The translations under genes and the position numbers were made by a program. Below are positions 1 through 8,957 of a stretch of DNA of 64,000 bases, in pieces (within the stretch, counting starts at the first letter, position 1; every line of letters starts with the position of its first letter). Origin of the DNA: Oscillospiraceae bacterium (lineage in GTDB: Bacteria; Bacillota; Clostridia; Oscillospirales; Acutalibacteraceae); contig CADCLS010000005.1 in the NCBI GenBank assembly GCA_902802375.1, positions 1 through 64,000 on the forward strand. Reading direction: 5' to 3'. The notes beneath the pieces are model-generated. The model did not search any database. It was given only the letters and a program-made list of their open reading frames with translations, and was not told where the DNA came from.

Positions 1-72
1 GGATTCAAAGCCTCTGAACGGGAAGCCCATCCAGTCATCAAACAAACTCTCTCCAAAAATACTCGGTAACAT
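1..72 (-). CDS. Hsp20-family small heat shock protein, 5' end only
   Basis: The first 24 codons of a minus-strand gene that runs off the left edge. The N-terminus begins MLPSIFGESLFDDWMGFPF, which resembles the start of clostridial Hsp20/alpha-crystallin proteins; the alpha-crystallin domain itself lies outside the window. The start at 72 follows a strong SD (revcomp of 81-88, GAAGGAGG) with 8-nt spacing. A CIRCE element overlapping a consensus promoter just upstream supports a heat-shock gene. These are ATP-independent cytoplasmic holdases. Assignment rests on the short N-terminus plus regulation. Confidence 0.75.
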   Translation of the reverse strand, partial: MLPSIFGESLFDDWMGFPFRGFES

Positions 73-171
73 AAGTCATGCCTCCTTCGATACTGCAATT
101 ATTTTGTTTGTTACCTGAGCAAGGGGGGATGGAGGTCATCTATTCAATCTTCATTCCTCTGTTCGATTATG

Positions 172-200
172 ATTATAGCACCGTTTTTTAGCACTGTCAA
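172..200 (-). promoter_or_regulatory. Sigma-A promoter of hsp20
   Basis: On the minus strand, TTGACA (200-195) and TATAAT (177-172) are separated by exactly 17 nt. This is a perfect consensus promoter about 100 nt upstream of the hsp20 start. Confidence 0.85.
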
Positions 201-214
201 GAGGAGAGTGCTAA
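188..214 (-). promoter_or_regulatory. CIRCE operator (HrcA binding site)
   Basis: Inverted repeat TTAGCACTG-N9-GAGTGCTAA, one base off the canonical 9-9-9 CIRCE. It overlaps the -35 box of the hsp20 promoter, so bound HrcA would block RNA polymerase. Heat-inactivation of HrcA is established for CIRCE; its control of this gene is inferred from position. Confidence 0.88.
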
Positions 215-573
215 TTCTTTCGTAAACATTTTATGAACATATTCATATTTATATAATAATTTCTCCGATATTCAGTTCGTTCAGTTTTTGCTCCAAACCT
301 TTATACGAAAACATAGTATGGCCTCTCTTTAATCTTTACTTACTATAGCACAAAAAACGAAAAAGTTAAGCTGCCTTGTTCTGTTTCACAAAAAAGTAAA
401 GATTCAAGGTTATATTATCTACAACCCTAACTTAAAACTTATCACTTTAAAGCTATAAAGAGGTATGGTGGCGGGCGGTGGAACTCCTACCGCGCAAGCT
501 CCGCTTTTTTCGTATTTGCCCACAAAAACTTATGATATTTTATGAAATTATTCAAATTTCGGTATCGAATCGC
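215..573. other. Intergenic region with a probable regulator remnant
   Basis: No long ORF. On the minus strand 314-249 encodes a 21-residue peptide starting MFSYKGLEQKLNELNIGE behind an AGAGAGG SD, with a promoter-like TTAACT/TATAGT upstream. It looks like the N-terminus of an XRE-type regulator cut by an early stop. Near 470-500 is a short GC-rich palindromic stretch. Nothing else is recognisable. Confidence 0.35.
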
Positions 574-602
574 TTGACTTTTCCACTTTCTTACGATATT
601 AT
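574..602 (+). promoter_or_regulatory. Promoter of the HTH-STAS-SpoIIE genes
   Basis: TTGACT (574-579), 17-nt spacer, TATTAT (597-602). An 11-bp block TCAAATTTCGG at 552-562 recurs at almost the same distance from the promoter of the paralogous HTH gene at 20903, suggesting a shared control site. Confidence 0.65.
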
Positions 603-644
603 TTATATTGAGTAGTTATACATCGCTGTAAAGGGAGACTTTTT

Positions 645-914
645 ATGAATATGACTAAGGGAAACGTTGAGCGTTGGTACTCGATGAACGAAGTGTGTGA
701 ATACCTCGCGATTACCCGTGATACTTGCTTGACCTGGATCGAAAAGCGCGGGATGCCGGCCGTCAAAGTCGGGCGAACCTGGCGATTCAAGATCGGCGAA
801 ATCGATGAATGGATGCGATCCTGCAACGCCTGGAACAGCGAAGGCAAACCCGGCGCGGATCCGGCTTTAAATATAGCCCGTCCCGACTCCGATTTTTCCC
901 AGGCGGAGGACTGA
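645..914 (+). CDS. Small excisionase/MerR-like HTH DNA-binding protein
   Basis: 89 residues. Residues about 9-58 form a winged-helix excisionase-type domain (motifs YSMNEVCEYL, CLTWIEKRGMP, RTWRFKIGEIDEWM) followed by an acidic unstructured tail. Such domains bind DNA as small regulators or recombination directionality factors; no integrase is nearby, so a regulatory role is more likely. The domain is nearly identical to that of the protein at 20903, which heads the nuclease-helicase/CBASS unit. Start ATG 645 follows AAAGGGAGAC; it is the first gene after the promoter at 574, and the STAS gene lies about 30 nt downstream. Confidence 0.8.
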   Translation: MNMTKGNVERWYSMNEVCEYLAITRDTCLTWIEKRGMPAVKVGRTWRFKIGEIDEWMRSCNAWNSEGKPGADPALNIARPDSDFSQAED

Positions 915-948
915 AAAGCAAGCTTACCAAACGGAGGTTATGGCTGTT

Positions 949-1272
949 ATGAAAGAAGCAAACAAATTGACTATCAATAGAGTAAGCGATGGAAATAGAC
1001 TCACGCTTGCGCTTGACGGGTATCTGAATACCGCCACGGCGCTCGAACTTGGTACATTTCTGAGCGAATCTCTTAACGGAGTTACCGATCTTGTGTTCGA
1101 TTTTTCCAAACTCAAATACATATCTTCCGCCGGTATGCGAGTCTTGCTGACAACTCAGAAAAGAATGAATTCCCAGGGATCGATGAAGATTACCGGTGCG
1201 AGCAACAATATCATAGACATATTCGACATCACCGGTTTTACGGATATATTAACAATAGAGAATCGAGAATAA
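949..1272 (+). CDS. STAS-domain anti-anti-sigma factor-like protein
   Basis: A 107-residue single STAS domain of the SpoIIAA/RsbV class. In this family phosphorylation of a conserved Ser by an RsbW/SpoIIAB kinase, and dephosphorylation by a PP2C phosphatase, switches partner binding. The motif DFSKLKYISSAGMRVLL carries the candidate phospho-acceptor (the Ser before Ala-Gly). An ATG at 940 lies only 2 nt from GGAGG, so 949 (11 nt) is preferred though long. The SpoIIE-type phosphatase starts 4 nt downstream, fitting an RsbU/RsbV-like pair. No RsbW-like kinase gene is visible in the window. Confidence 0.85.
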   Translation: MKEANKLTINRVSDGNRLTLALDGYLNTATALELGTFLSESLNGVTDLVFDFSKLKYISSAGMRVLLTTQKRMNSQGSMKITGASNNIIDIFDITGFTDILTIENRE

Positions 1273-1276
1273 AGAT

Positions 1277-3088
1277 ATGTATAATGAGATCGAAAAAAAG
1301 AAATTTCGACTAATACCGCAGGTCATAATCCTGTTTGCCGCCGCCGTCCTTGTGACGGGCGCCATTACATTTTTTGTGCAAAGCTCTATCTCAAATTCAG
1401 CTATCAGACGGCAGACGGAATCGCGTGCCTCTGAAATTGCCCAAGAAACGGCGACGGCGATCCGGGAGTACCCAGCGTATGATCGGCTCCTTTCATACTG
1501 GTATGCCCATGCAGACGAAATGGAGATCGAATACGATGCGGAATACAAAACCGGAACCGAAACGGAAGCGAAATGTCGGACGTTAACGGAACGCTATCCC
1601 AGTGTTCAGCTCAAATATGTGACAAAGCAGCAGCTTGACGCTATGGAACTTGAGGATCAGAAACTTTATGCCGAGGTCGCTTACTCGTGGCTGATAACAA
1701 GACTGAACCAGATCAAAAGAACTTATCATATCGACTTCCTGTTTTGTGTAGCGACGGATGAAACATACGGTACGCAGTTCTTCCTACTCAGCGCCGCAGA
1801 TCCGGGCGCAACACGCGGAACGAGTTATGAGGAGATCTATCCGCTTGGGCACACGGTAACGGTGGGAGCGGATCAGCAAAAGGCGATGCGCAGCGCGGAA
1901 GCAAACGCCTCGTATCTGGCGAACGCCGGCGACTATGTTGATTATTATACATGGCTCTGCGAAACGGAAGGACACCCGGTTTTTATCGGAATGACCTATA
2001 ATCTGTCCGAGCTCCGGTCGTCTTCCGCCTCGCAGGCGCACAGAGAAACGCTCTATGCGATGCTTTTTCAGATTTTCCTGTCTTTGATATGCCTGATACT
2101 TATTTACCGTTTCGTATTGCAGCCCCTCAAGAAGGTGCAGAAAAATATCCGTCTGTATAAGGAAACCAAGGACGGCCTCGCGATAACGGAAAGTCTGAAA
2201 GAAGTCAAGGCGCACAATGAGATCGGCGATCTGTCGAAAGATGTGTCGGAGCTTGCCTCGGAAATGGACGACTTTATCGGCAGGATCGAAACGATCACAG
2301 CCGAAAAGGAACGCGTCAGCACGGAGCTTTCTATGGCGACAAGGATTCAGGCGGCGATGCTGCCGCATGTTTTCCCGCCATTCCCGGAGCGCGTAGAGTT
2401 CGATATTTTTGCAAATATGGATCCCGCCAAAGAGGTGGGCGGCGACTTCTATGACTTTTTCCTGATAGACGAAGACCGGCTGGGGATCGTGATAGCGGAC
2501 GTTTCCGGCAAGGGTGTACCGGCGGCGCTGTTTATGATGGCGTCTAAGATCATCCTGCAAAGCTGCGCCATGCTGGGAGGTTCACCGGCTGAAATACTGA
2601 CCAAAACCAACGAGGCGATCTGTTCCAACAACCAGGAGGAGATGTTCGTCACGGTTTGGATGGGCATACTGGAGATCTCTTCCGGGAAACTCACGGCGGC
2701 GAACGCCGGACACGAGTTCCCGGCGCTTCAAAAAACGCCCGGCGGTCTACTTGAACTTGTGAAAGACAAGCACGGTTTTGTGATCGGCGGAATGCCTGGA
2801 ATGAAATACAAAGAATACGAGCTGCAGATGACGCCCGGCACCAAACTGTTCCTTTACACGGACGGCGTGCCGGAGGCGACAGATGACGACGGAAATATGT
2901 TCGGCACCGAGCGGATGCTTGCGGCTCTGAACGAAGAACCCGACGCCGCGCCGGTCCGTGTGCTTCAAAATGTCCGCCGAGCAGTTGATGGTTTTGTGAA
3001 GGATGCGGAAAAGTTTGACGATCTGACCATGCTCTGTTTGGAGTATAAGGGAAAGCCGTCGGAACAAACAGTAAATCATCGCCAATAA
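1277..3088 (+). CDS. Membrane SpoIIE-type PP2C Ser/Thr phosphatase (RsbU-like)
   Basis: 603 residues: TM1 about 13-35, an extracellular sensor region about 36-255, TM2 about 259-281, a HAMP-like linker about 282-340, and a SpoIIE PP2C domain about 355-595. Metal-ligand motifs are present: EVGGDFYD (D390), IADVSGKG (D408), LYTDGVPEATD and FDDLTMLCLEY. Predicted role: sense an extracytoplasmic signal and dephosphorylate the STAS protein encoded just upstream. The two genes are 4 nt apart and surely co-transcribed. The external domain is unassigned and may be dCache-like. An intact, full-length gene. Confidence 0.88.
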   Translation: MYNEIEKKKFRLIPQVIILFAAAVLVTGAITFFVQSSISNSAIRRQTESRASEIAQETATAIREYPAYDRLLSYWYAHADEMEIEYDAEYKTGTETEAKCRTLTERYPSVQLKYVTKQQLDAMELEDQKLYAEVAYSWLITRLNQIKRTYHIDFLFCVATDETYGTQFFLLSAADPGATRGTSYEEIYPLGHTVTVGADQQKAMRSAEANASYLANAGDYVDYYTWLCETEGHPVFIGMTYNLSELRSSSASQAHRETLYAMLFQIFLSLICLILIYRFVLQPLKKVQKNIRLYKETKDGLAITESLKEVKAHNEIGDLSKDVSELASEMDDFIGRIETITAEKERVSTELSMATRIQAAMLPHVFPPFPERVEFDIFANMDPAKEVGGDFYDFFLIDEDRLGIVIADVSGKGVPAALFMMASKIILQSCAMLGGSPAEILTKTNEAICSNNQEEMFVTVWMGILEISSGKLTAANAGHEFPALQKTPGGLLELVKDKHGFVIGGMPGMKYKEYELQMTPGTKLFLYTDGVPEATDDDGNMFGTERMLAALNEEPDAAPVRVLQNVRRAVDGFVKDAEKFDDLTMLCLEYKGKPSEQTVNHRQ

Positions 3089-3109
3089 AACTGTAACGGA
3101 GGTATACCA

Positions 3110-3774
3110 TTGACACTCATATTGATTGCCAACATAATCGTCTGCATTTGCGCTTTTATCGGGTTTGTTTACGGGATGATCAAATTCTTTAAACCGAAGA
3201 AAGCCGTTTATGCGCAGATGATCACGCTGGCTGTGGGATGTATGGCGTTCGGTAAATTATATCAGGTGGTCAGAGTTTTGACCGGCGGCGAGATCTTCGG
3301 GCAGTTTCAGCTGGGGGTTTTGGTTATATCGGAAGCCTGATGTTTCTGTTTTCTGCAAACTTCGGTGCGATGGATCGGCTTGCGGACGACAAATCAAATA
3401 CTTTTCGAAGATACAGGATCATGGCGTTTGCCGCGCCTTGTGCCGTTGCGGTTTTGTATGCTTTGTTCATTTTCAGCACAGAGTTACCGATCATGGCGCA
3501 AGTCGTTTCTGCTGTAACTACCCTGCTTGCCATGCGCGCGAGTTATTACCATTTGAAACATCTAATATTCCCCGACGTAGATTACGTGGTGATCAAGTGC
3601 CTGCGACCGTATAATCTTTCAGCGCTCATTTATACATTTCTTTGCCTCGCGGAAATGATCGTCATCGGTACGGGAAATGAAATCAGTATTCTGATCATTG
3701 ATGTTTTGATGGGTATCATACTCATTGATATTATTGTTTTGGCGGAGAGGGGGATAAAGAAATGGAAAATATAG
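3110..3774 (+). pseudogene. Frameshifted multi-pass membrane protein
   Basis: Two ORFs join into one about 221-residue membrane protein if one base is restored in the G-run at 3313-3317: the first (3110-3340) reads to QFQLG and the next frame continues GFGYIGSLMFLFSANFG. Six or seven hydrophobic segments are visible, including MTLILIANIIVCICAFIGF and IISILIIDVLMG-like stretches. No family recognised. TTG start at 3110 behind GGAGG. It overlaps the PrsW-like gene by 13 nt and follows the phosphatase by 21 nt, so it belongs to the STAS/SpoIIE operon. It is either a pseudogene or a single-base assembly error. Confidence 0.6.
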
Positions 3775-4278
3775 CCTATATTCTCTTTATCTGCCTTGTG
3801 GCGCCGATGCTCTTCATGGTGCTGATGCTTCCGCGGCCGTTCCCGATTGCTTGTGGGGTATATGCTCCTTGGCGTTTTTGTATCGCTTTTCGTATCGGAA
3901 CTGAATACGATCCTGCTGAGCCAATGCGGCGGCGATATGCTTTATGTTTCAACTACGGTCACTCCCGTAACAGAAGAGATCGTAAAAGCGATCCCAATAC
4001 TGTTTTATGCCGTCATTTTTTCCGACAACCGCGACCGCGTCATGCCGATCGCATTTGCAACGGGCGTCGGATTTGCCATGTTTGAAAACATGGTCATCCT
4101 TGCTCATAACGTAGAAAACGTCACCCTTGGCTGGGCGATCATCAGGGGTTTTTCGACTGCTTTGATGCACGCGATCTGTACCGTAGCGATAGGCTACGGG
4201 ATCTGCCTTGTCAAAAAGAGACCGAAACTGTTCCGCTGCGGCACCTGCGCGCATTTTTCTTGCAATAAACAAAACTAA
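3762..4278 (+). pseudogene. PrsW-like intramembrane protease, frameshifted and 3'-truncated
   Basis: Begins MENIAYILFICLVAPMLF at 3762, then shifts frame near 3838-3846 (removing one C restores LPRRSRLLVGYM) and continues to 4278. The second half carries PrsW-family hallmarks: TEEIVKAIP (EExxK), GFAMFEN (FxxxEN) and a late His in ALMHAICTVAIGYG. PrsW proteases cleave anti-sigma factors in other Firmicutes, which would suit the adjacent STAS/SpoIIE genes. The expected last TM segment is missing: the frame ends in RCGTCAHFSCNKQN across a GC-rich sequence (4240-4259) that recurs at 13208 and 16310, suggesting a recombination junction. Confidence 0.65.
4240..4259 (+). repeat. Copy 1 of a recurrent 20-nt GC-rich sequence
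   Basis: GGCACCTGCGCGCATTTTTC. Near-identical copies occur at 13208-13228 and 16310-16329 (one extra C). This copy lies at the truncated 3' end of the PrsW-like gene, where composition changes from GC-richer to AT-rich. Confidence 0.6.
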
Positions 4279-4327
4279 ATAACCTAAAAGCCAAAGAATC
4301 AAAAACAGTGCCGAATTGTATTTTTTG

Positions 4328-4356
4328 TTGATAATGTATTTGTTTTGTTATATAAT
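4328..4356 (+). promoter_or_regulatory. Promoter of the GAF-ABC/FtsX operon
   Basis: TTGATA (4328-4333), 17-nt spacer, TATAAT (4351-4356), 50 nt upstream of the GAF-ABC start. It separates this operon from the frameshifted genes upstream. Confidence 0.75.
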
Positions 4357-4405
4357 AAACGACAGATATATTGGGATAGTCTGTTATTTTATGAGGAGAG
4401 TATCT

Positions 4406-5626
4406 ATGGTAGAAGAGAAAAGATTTACAAGGGCAACGTGGCAGATTATGGAACAACTTCTTGAGGTTGACAACCTTGAAGATGCATTGTCGGGAAGTCT
4501 TGAAATAATTGTAAAAACTCTTAATAGCGAAGCGGGTGCGATTTGGTTTTTAGACACAAAAACCGACCGACTCTCTCCGCTTTTTCATATTGGTCCGGCA
4601 GATATTTCAAATATAACCGTTGAAAACGGTCTCGGCATTGAGGGTGTTGTTACAAAAACCGGTAAGTCTATTATAGTAGAGGATGCGGCAAACGATTCCC
4701 GTTTTGAAAGCACCGTATTTGACGATAACGGTCTTGCTGCAAAGACTATGATATGCGTTCCGCTTAATAACCTTCACGAAATAATCGGTTGCATTCAGAT
4801 AGTCAATAAAAAAGACGGCAGTCTTTATGATAAAGATGAGTTACAGCTTTGCGAGCGTATGGCGTCTCTCGCCGCGATAACAATAGAAGAAAAAGGGCTT
4901 TTGGTTGATTTCGGCGAAAAAAAAGAGATACTTGCCGTGCTGAAAGACGTTATAAAAGAATTTCCCTCTGGCGGCGGCGTTTCAAGGGTGCTTAAAGGCA
5001 TAAACCTTGAAATCTACAAAAATGAATTTGTTGTGGTATTAGGCGAGTCGGGTTGCGGCAAGTCTACAATGATGAATATTGTGGGCGGAATGGATTTTTT
5101 GACTGAAGGTTCTCTTTTAGTTGAGGATAAAGATTTCTCTCATCCGTCTGATAAGGACCTTACGGCGTTTCGCAGAAACTATGTAGGGTTTATATTTCAG
5201 GCGTATAACCTTATGCCTAACCTTACTGCGCTTGAAAACGTGCAGTTTATCGCCGAACTTGTTGATAATCCTATGTCTCCTATGGAGGCGCTTGATAAAG
5301 TCGGGCTTAAAGACAAGGCGGATAATTATCCCGCTCAATTATCGGGCGGTCAACAACAGCGTGTTTCGATAGCCCGTGCTATAGTCAAAAGGCCGAAACT
5401 CATACTTGCCGATGAGCCCACGGCGGCGCTTGATTACACAACAAGTATAGAGGTGCTCGGTGTCGTTGAAGACATCGTCAGAAACGACGGGGCAACCGTT
5501 ATGATGGTTACGCACAACCCGGAAATTGCAAAAATGGCAGACCGTGTAATAAAGGTGCGCGGAGGAAAAATAGCAAGTATCAAAAAGAATATGCATCCTC
5601 TGCATGCGAAAGAACTTGTGTGGTGA
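4406..5626 (+). CDS. GAF domain-ABC transporter ATPase fusion
   Basis: 406 residues. Residues about 20-165 form a GAF sensor domain (AGAIWFLD, GIEGVVTKTGKS, GCIQIVNKKDG); residues about 185-400 are a MacB/LolD-class ABC ATPase with Walker A GESGCGKST (213-221), signature LSGGQQQR (312-319) and Walker B LILADEPT (332-339). It should power the FtsX-type permease encoded 6 nt downstream, with the GAF part sensing a small ligand. A GAF domain fused in front of this ATPase class is unusual. Start 4406 is chosen for the GAGGAGAG SD; the frame is open further upstream. Codons are more AT-rich than in the preceding genes. Confidence 0.88.
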   Translation: MVEEKRFTRATWQIMEQLLEVDNLEDALSGSLEIIVKTLNSEAGAIWFLDTKTDRLSPLFHIGPADISNITVENGLGIEGVVTKTGKSIIVEDAANDSRFESTVFDDNGLAAKTMICVPLNNLHEIIGCIQIVNKKDGSLYDKDELQLCERMASLAAITIEEKGLLVDFGEKKEILAVLKDVIKEFPSGGGVSRVLKGINLEIYKNEFVVVLGESGCGKSTMMNIVGGMDFLTEGSLLVEDKDFSHPSDKDLTAFRRNYVGFIFQAYNLMPNLTALENVQFIAELVDNPMSPMEALDKVGLKDKADNYPAQLSGGQQQRVSIARAIVKRPKLILADEPTAALDYTTSIEVLGVVEDIVRNDGATVMMVTHNPEIAKMADRVIKVRGGKIASIKKNMHPLHAKELVW

Positions 5627-5632
5627 TTCGAT

Positions 5633-8600
5633 ATGAAAAAGACACAGTTCATTGATTGTATCAGGAATATTGCAAAGCAGAAGGTTTCTTTCCTTTCAAT
5701 AATTCTTATCGCCGTAATGGGTGTTACTGCATATTTGGGTATCGGCTATACCGCAACTGCGCTTCGCAAAAACGGTTCCGATATTTATGACAGCCTTAAT
5801 TTCCGTGATATCGAAATGGTTTCCACACTTCTTTTTACCGAAAAGGACATACAAGATATCAGCAAGGTTAAAGGTGTTAAAGATGTTGAGCCCATAAGAT
5901 ACACCGGCGCAAAACTCCGCTTTGCCGACAAACTTGAGAGCGTTAACGTTATTTCGGTTTCAAAACGTATAAATCTCTCCGTATCCGTAAAAGGCAGGTT
6001 GCCAAAAGGAAATAATGAGTGTGCTATTGAGCAAAAAACTGCCGACGAATTAGGACTTAAAGTCGGCGACAATATTTCTCTGCTTGATGTTAAAGGCAAT
6101 ACCGCTGAGTACCTTAAAAACAGTGAATATGTTATCACCGGAATTGCAAAACACGCCGACCATACAAATATACTTGTTCCGGGGTTGGCGTATGTTTTTG
6201 TCAATATGGACGCTTTTGACAGCGAGGCTCTTGACGGTGCCTATATGAAAGCGGAAGTTGTTATTGACAAGCCCGATAAAATAAACCGCTTTTCAAAAGA
6301 ATATGATAATCTCGTCGATAAAGTTATGAAACGGATAGAAAAATTATCGGTAATAAATACCGAACGCCGTTTGAACGAGGTTAAAAGTACGGCCGGTGAA
6401 GAGATAACCAATGGAGAAAAAACGCTTGACGAAGCTTTGAAACAACTTGAAGAAGCAAGACGTCTGCTTGATGATAAGGCAAAAGAACTAAAGGTTGGCG
6501 AAGAAAAAGCAATTTACGGCGAAAGACAACTTCTCGCCGCAAAGGCGGAACTCGACAAAGCAAAAGCCAAACTTGACAGCGGAAAGCAGGAACTTATAAA
6601 CGGTTTTGCCGAAATCGAGGATGCAAAATCTCAAATACGCAACGCCGTAAAAGAAACATATGAACGGATATTTACAAGTGAAGAAGACAGAAAACTCATA
6701 AATTGGGCCGGTGTTAAAACCGCCGATATTGACAACCCATCAGAAACGGCAAAATACTTTGATATAACCGATACCGTCCGTTTAGATTTGAGTGAAAAAA
6801 TCGAGGATGTTCAGGCGCCGGTTATCGATACCGCTGACATTCCCGAAGAATTGCTTGTGGCAATTTATGAATTCACTCAAAAAGCGGACGCACCGAAAAG
6901 CGGCGGTGTTTATGATATAGACGCCATAAAAGAAACACTTTTGCAAACGGCGGCAACCGCTATTGACGGTTATACAAAACTTTCAAACGCTTGTATCGAG
7001 TGGGATAATGGACATAGCGAATATATTTCGGGCGTATCCCTTTACAATGAGCAAAAAAATAAGTATGAACAAGGCGTCAGGGAACTGATTTCAAGCAGAA
7101 AACTTCTTGAAGACGGAAAGGTTAAAATTGCCGAAGGCGAAGCCGAGTACAAAAACAGTCTGGCCGAATATGATGAGGGAAAACTAAAATTAGAGGACGC
7201 AAAAAAACAGTTTGATGAAATAGAACAGTGCAAATGGTTATTGTTTGACAGCAGGGGAAACGCAAGTTTTGTTCAAATGATTATAGGCAGTGAAAACTTT
7301 TCAAATATCAAAATGACCTTTTCCCTGTTGTTTGTCGCAGTAGGCGCTCTTGTTATTGTTGCTACGGTAGGGAAAATCGTTGACGAGCAACGTTCCGAGA
7401 TCGGAACAACCAAGGCACTCGGATTTTTCAACCGTGAGATATTTGCAAAATATATTGTTTTCGGCGTTTCTGCCACGATAATAGGTGCGTTTTTAAGTGT
7501 TGCGGCGGCATATTACATTATAGAACCTATGATGTTAAACGGTTTTGCAAAGTATTATTGGTTTGATATTTCAAAGCCGACGGTTGACATCATTCCTGCG
7601 ATAGTTGCTTTTATTTCAAGTGTTATTTTGTCGTTTATTTCGGTTTGGTTTGCAAGTGTTAAACTTTTAAAAGAACCGGCTGTTCGCCTTATGCAACCTA
7701 AAATGCCGGGCGCAAACAAAAAGACCGGCGGAAAAGGACGGCTATCGCTCTACTCCCGTTTGATTTTACTTAATATGAAAACCGACCTTAAACGTGTTAT
7801 TGTAACCGTTGTCAGCGTGGCAGGATGCTGTGCTCTTATAATAATCGGTATTACGCTTAAGTTCTCACTCAGCAATTCCGAAAAAATACATTATAATAAA
7901 ATGTTGCAGTATGATATAAGCGTTTCTTATGACGGTGCCGCTTCAAACGCTGAAAACCAAATAGAAAAAATACTCGATGCCGAAAAGACCGAATACACAA
8001 AACTTTTAAGAACAACCGTTACCTACAAAACAGGCGGTATGCAGGTTGCCGAACTTTACTGCGGAGATATAAAGTCTATTGACAATTTCCGTCGTATAAG
8101 AGATTGGAAAACCGGAAAAACCTTCGGCAATAAACCCGACGGCGCTTTAATTCAAAGACGGTTTGCAGAACTGTACAACTTAGATAAAGGCAGCAAGTTT
8201 GAGATAACCTTAAACGGCACAAAAACCGCCACATTGCGTATTGCCGGCGTGTTTGAAAACTATATAGGTAGAAGTATCGTTATATCGCCCGATTATTATA
8301 AACAGGTTTTCGGTGATGATGTTACATACAACAATTATTTTGTCCGTCTTAACAGGGCAAATGCAACCGATCTTGAAAAGCAGTTGAAAAAGGTTGACGG
8401 TTTTGAAGGCATCGCACCATATGATGACGACAGATCGACAGTCGAAGCTTCAAACTCAACGGTAGATTCGGTAGTTGTTCTCTTTATTGCAATAGCGGCG
8501 ATTATGGCGCTTGTTGTTCAACTAAACCTTACTAATATGTATATAAACGGCAAAAAGCGTGAACTTATCATTATGCGAATAAACGGCTTTACCGTAAGAG

Positions 8601-8851
8601 AGGTTAAACAATACGTTATCAGAGAAACCGTATTTACAACTATTCTCGGCATATTGCTCGGTTTTGTAGTGGGCTCTGCAATAGCATATAGAATAATCAG
8701 AATACTCGAACAGGCTTTCTTCCAGTTCGATAGAAGGGTCAATTTTATTTCCTGGATTGTTGCCGCAGCGCTCACTGTGGTATTTACGGTAATTGTAAAT
8801 GCGATTGCCCTGCGAAAAACAAAAACTTTGAAACTAACGGATATTCAATAA
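5633..8851 (+). CDS. Large FtsX/MacB-type ABC permease with coiled-coil insert
   Basis: 1072 residues. TM1 about 17-38, a MacB-like periplasmic region, an extended Glu/Lys/Ala-rich coiled coil (about 215-330 and 470-530), then two FtsX permease blocks: three TM segments about 555-685 and, after a second TM near 720-745 and another external domain, three more at about 950-1065. This is the layout of large Firmicute FtsX permeases that act with a LolD/MacB ATPase as a mechanotransmission or export machine on envelope substrates. The partner ATPase is the gene 6 nt upstream. The substrate cannot be inferred. Intact gene, SD weak. Confidence 0.85.
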   Translation: MKKTQFIDCIRNIAKQKVSFLSIILIAVMGVTAYLGIGYTATALRKNGSDIYDSLNFRDIEMVSTLLFTEKDIQDISKVKGVKDVEPIRYTGAKLRFADKLESVNVISVSKRINLSVSVKGRLPKGNNECAIEQKTADELGLKVGDNISLLDVKGNTAEYLKNSEYVITGIAKHADHTNILVPGLAYVFVNMDAFDSEALDGAYMKAEVVIDKPDKINRFSKEYDNLVDKVMKRIEKLSVINTERRLNEVKSTAGEEITNGEKTLDEALKQLEEARRLLDDKAKELKVGEEKAIYGERQLLAAKAELDKAKAKLDSGKQELINGFAEIEDAKSQIRNAVKETYERIFTSEEDRKLINWAGVKTADIDNPSETAKYFDITDTVRLDLSEKIEDVQAPVIDTADIPEELLVAIYEFTQKADAPKSGGVYDIDAIKETLLQTAATAIDGYTKLSNACIEWDNGHSEYISGVSLYNEQKNKYEQGVRELISSRKLLEDGKVKIAEGEAEYKNSLAEYDEGKLKLEDAKKQFDEIEQCKWLLFDSRGNASFVQMIIGSENFSNIKMTFSLLFVAVGALVIVATVGKIVDEQRSEIGTTKALGFFNREIFAKYIVFGVSATIIGAFLSVAAAYYIIEPMMLNGFAKYYWFDISKPTVDIIPAIVAFISSVILSFISVWFASVKLLKEPAVRLMQPKMPGANKKTGGKGRLSLYSRLILLNMKTDLKRVIVTVVSVAGCCALIIIGITLKFSLSNSEKIHYNKMLQYDISVSYDGAASNAENQIEKILDAEKTEYTKLLRTTVTYKTGGMQVAELYCGDIKSIDNFRRIRDWKTGKTFGNKPDGALIQRRFAELYNLDKGSKFEITLNGTKTATLRIAGVFENYIGRSIVISPDYYKQVFGDDVTYNNYFVRLNRANATDLEKQLKKVDGFEGIAPYDDDRSTVEASNSTVDSVVVLFIAIAAIMALVVQLNLTNMYINGKKRELIIMRINGFTVREVKQYVIRETVFTTILGILLGFVVGSAIAYRIIRILEQAFFQFDRRVNFISWIVAAALTVVFTVIVNAIALRKTKTLKLTDIQ

Positions 8852-8909
8852 ATTTTTCAAGAAAAAACATAAATGTTTAAAGTTACAAAAACCATTGAAA
8901 AAATGTGTT

Positions 8910-8939
8910 TTGATAACATAATAAAATGTATTTTATAAT
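8910..8939 (+). promoter_or_regulatory. Promoter of the STAS-ligase/acyltransferase genes
   Basis: TTGATA (8910-8915), 18-nt spacer, TATAAT (8934-8939), just upstream of the ATG at 8958 in a 106-bp AT-rich gap. Confidence 0.6.
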
Positions 8940-8957
8940 AAACAAGGGGATGTATAA

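Noticed and set aside
1784..2560. 258-residue minus-strand ORF opposite the SpoIIE-type phosphatase
   Set aside because: A shadow ORF; the plus frame has clear PP2C motifs and an SD.
3949..4302. 117-residue minus-strand ORF opposite the PrsW-like gene
   Set aside because: Shadow of the PrsW-like reading frames; the plus strand has the EExxK and FxxxEN motifs.
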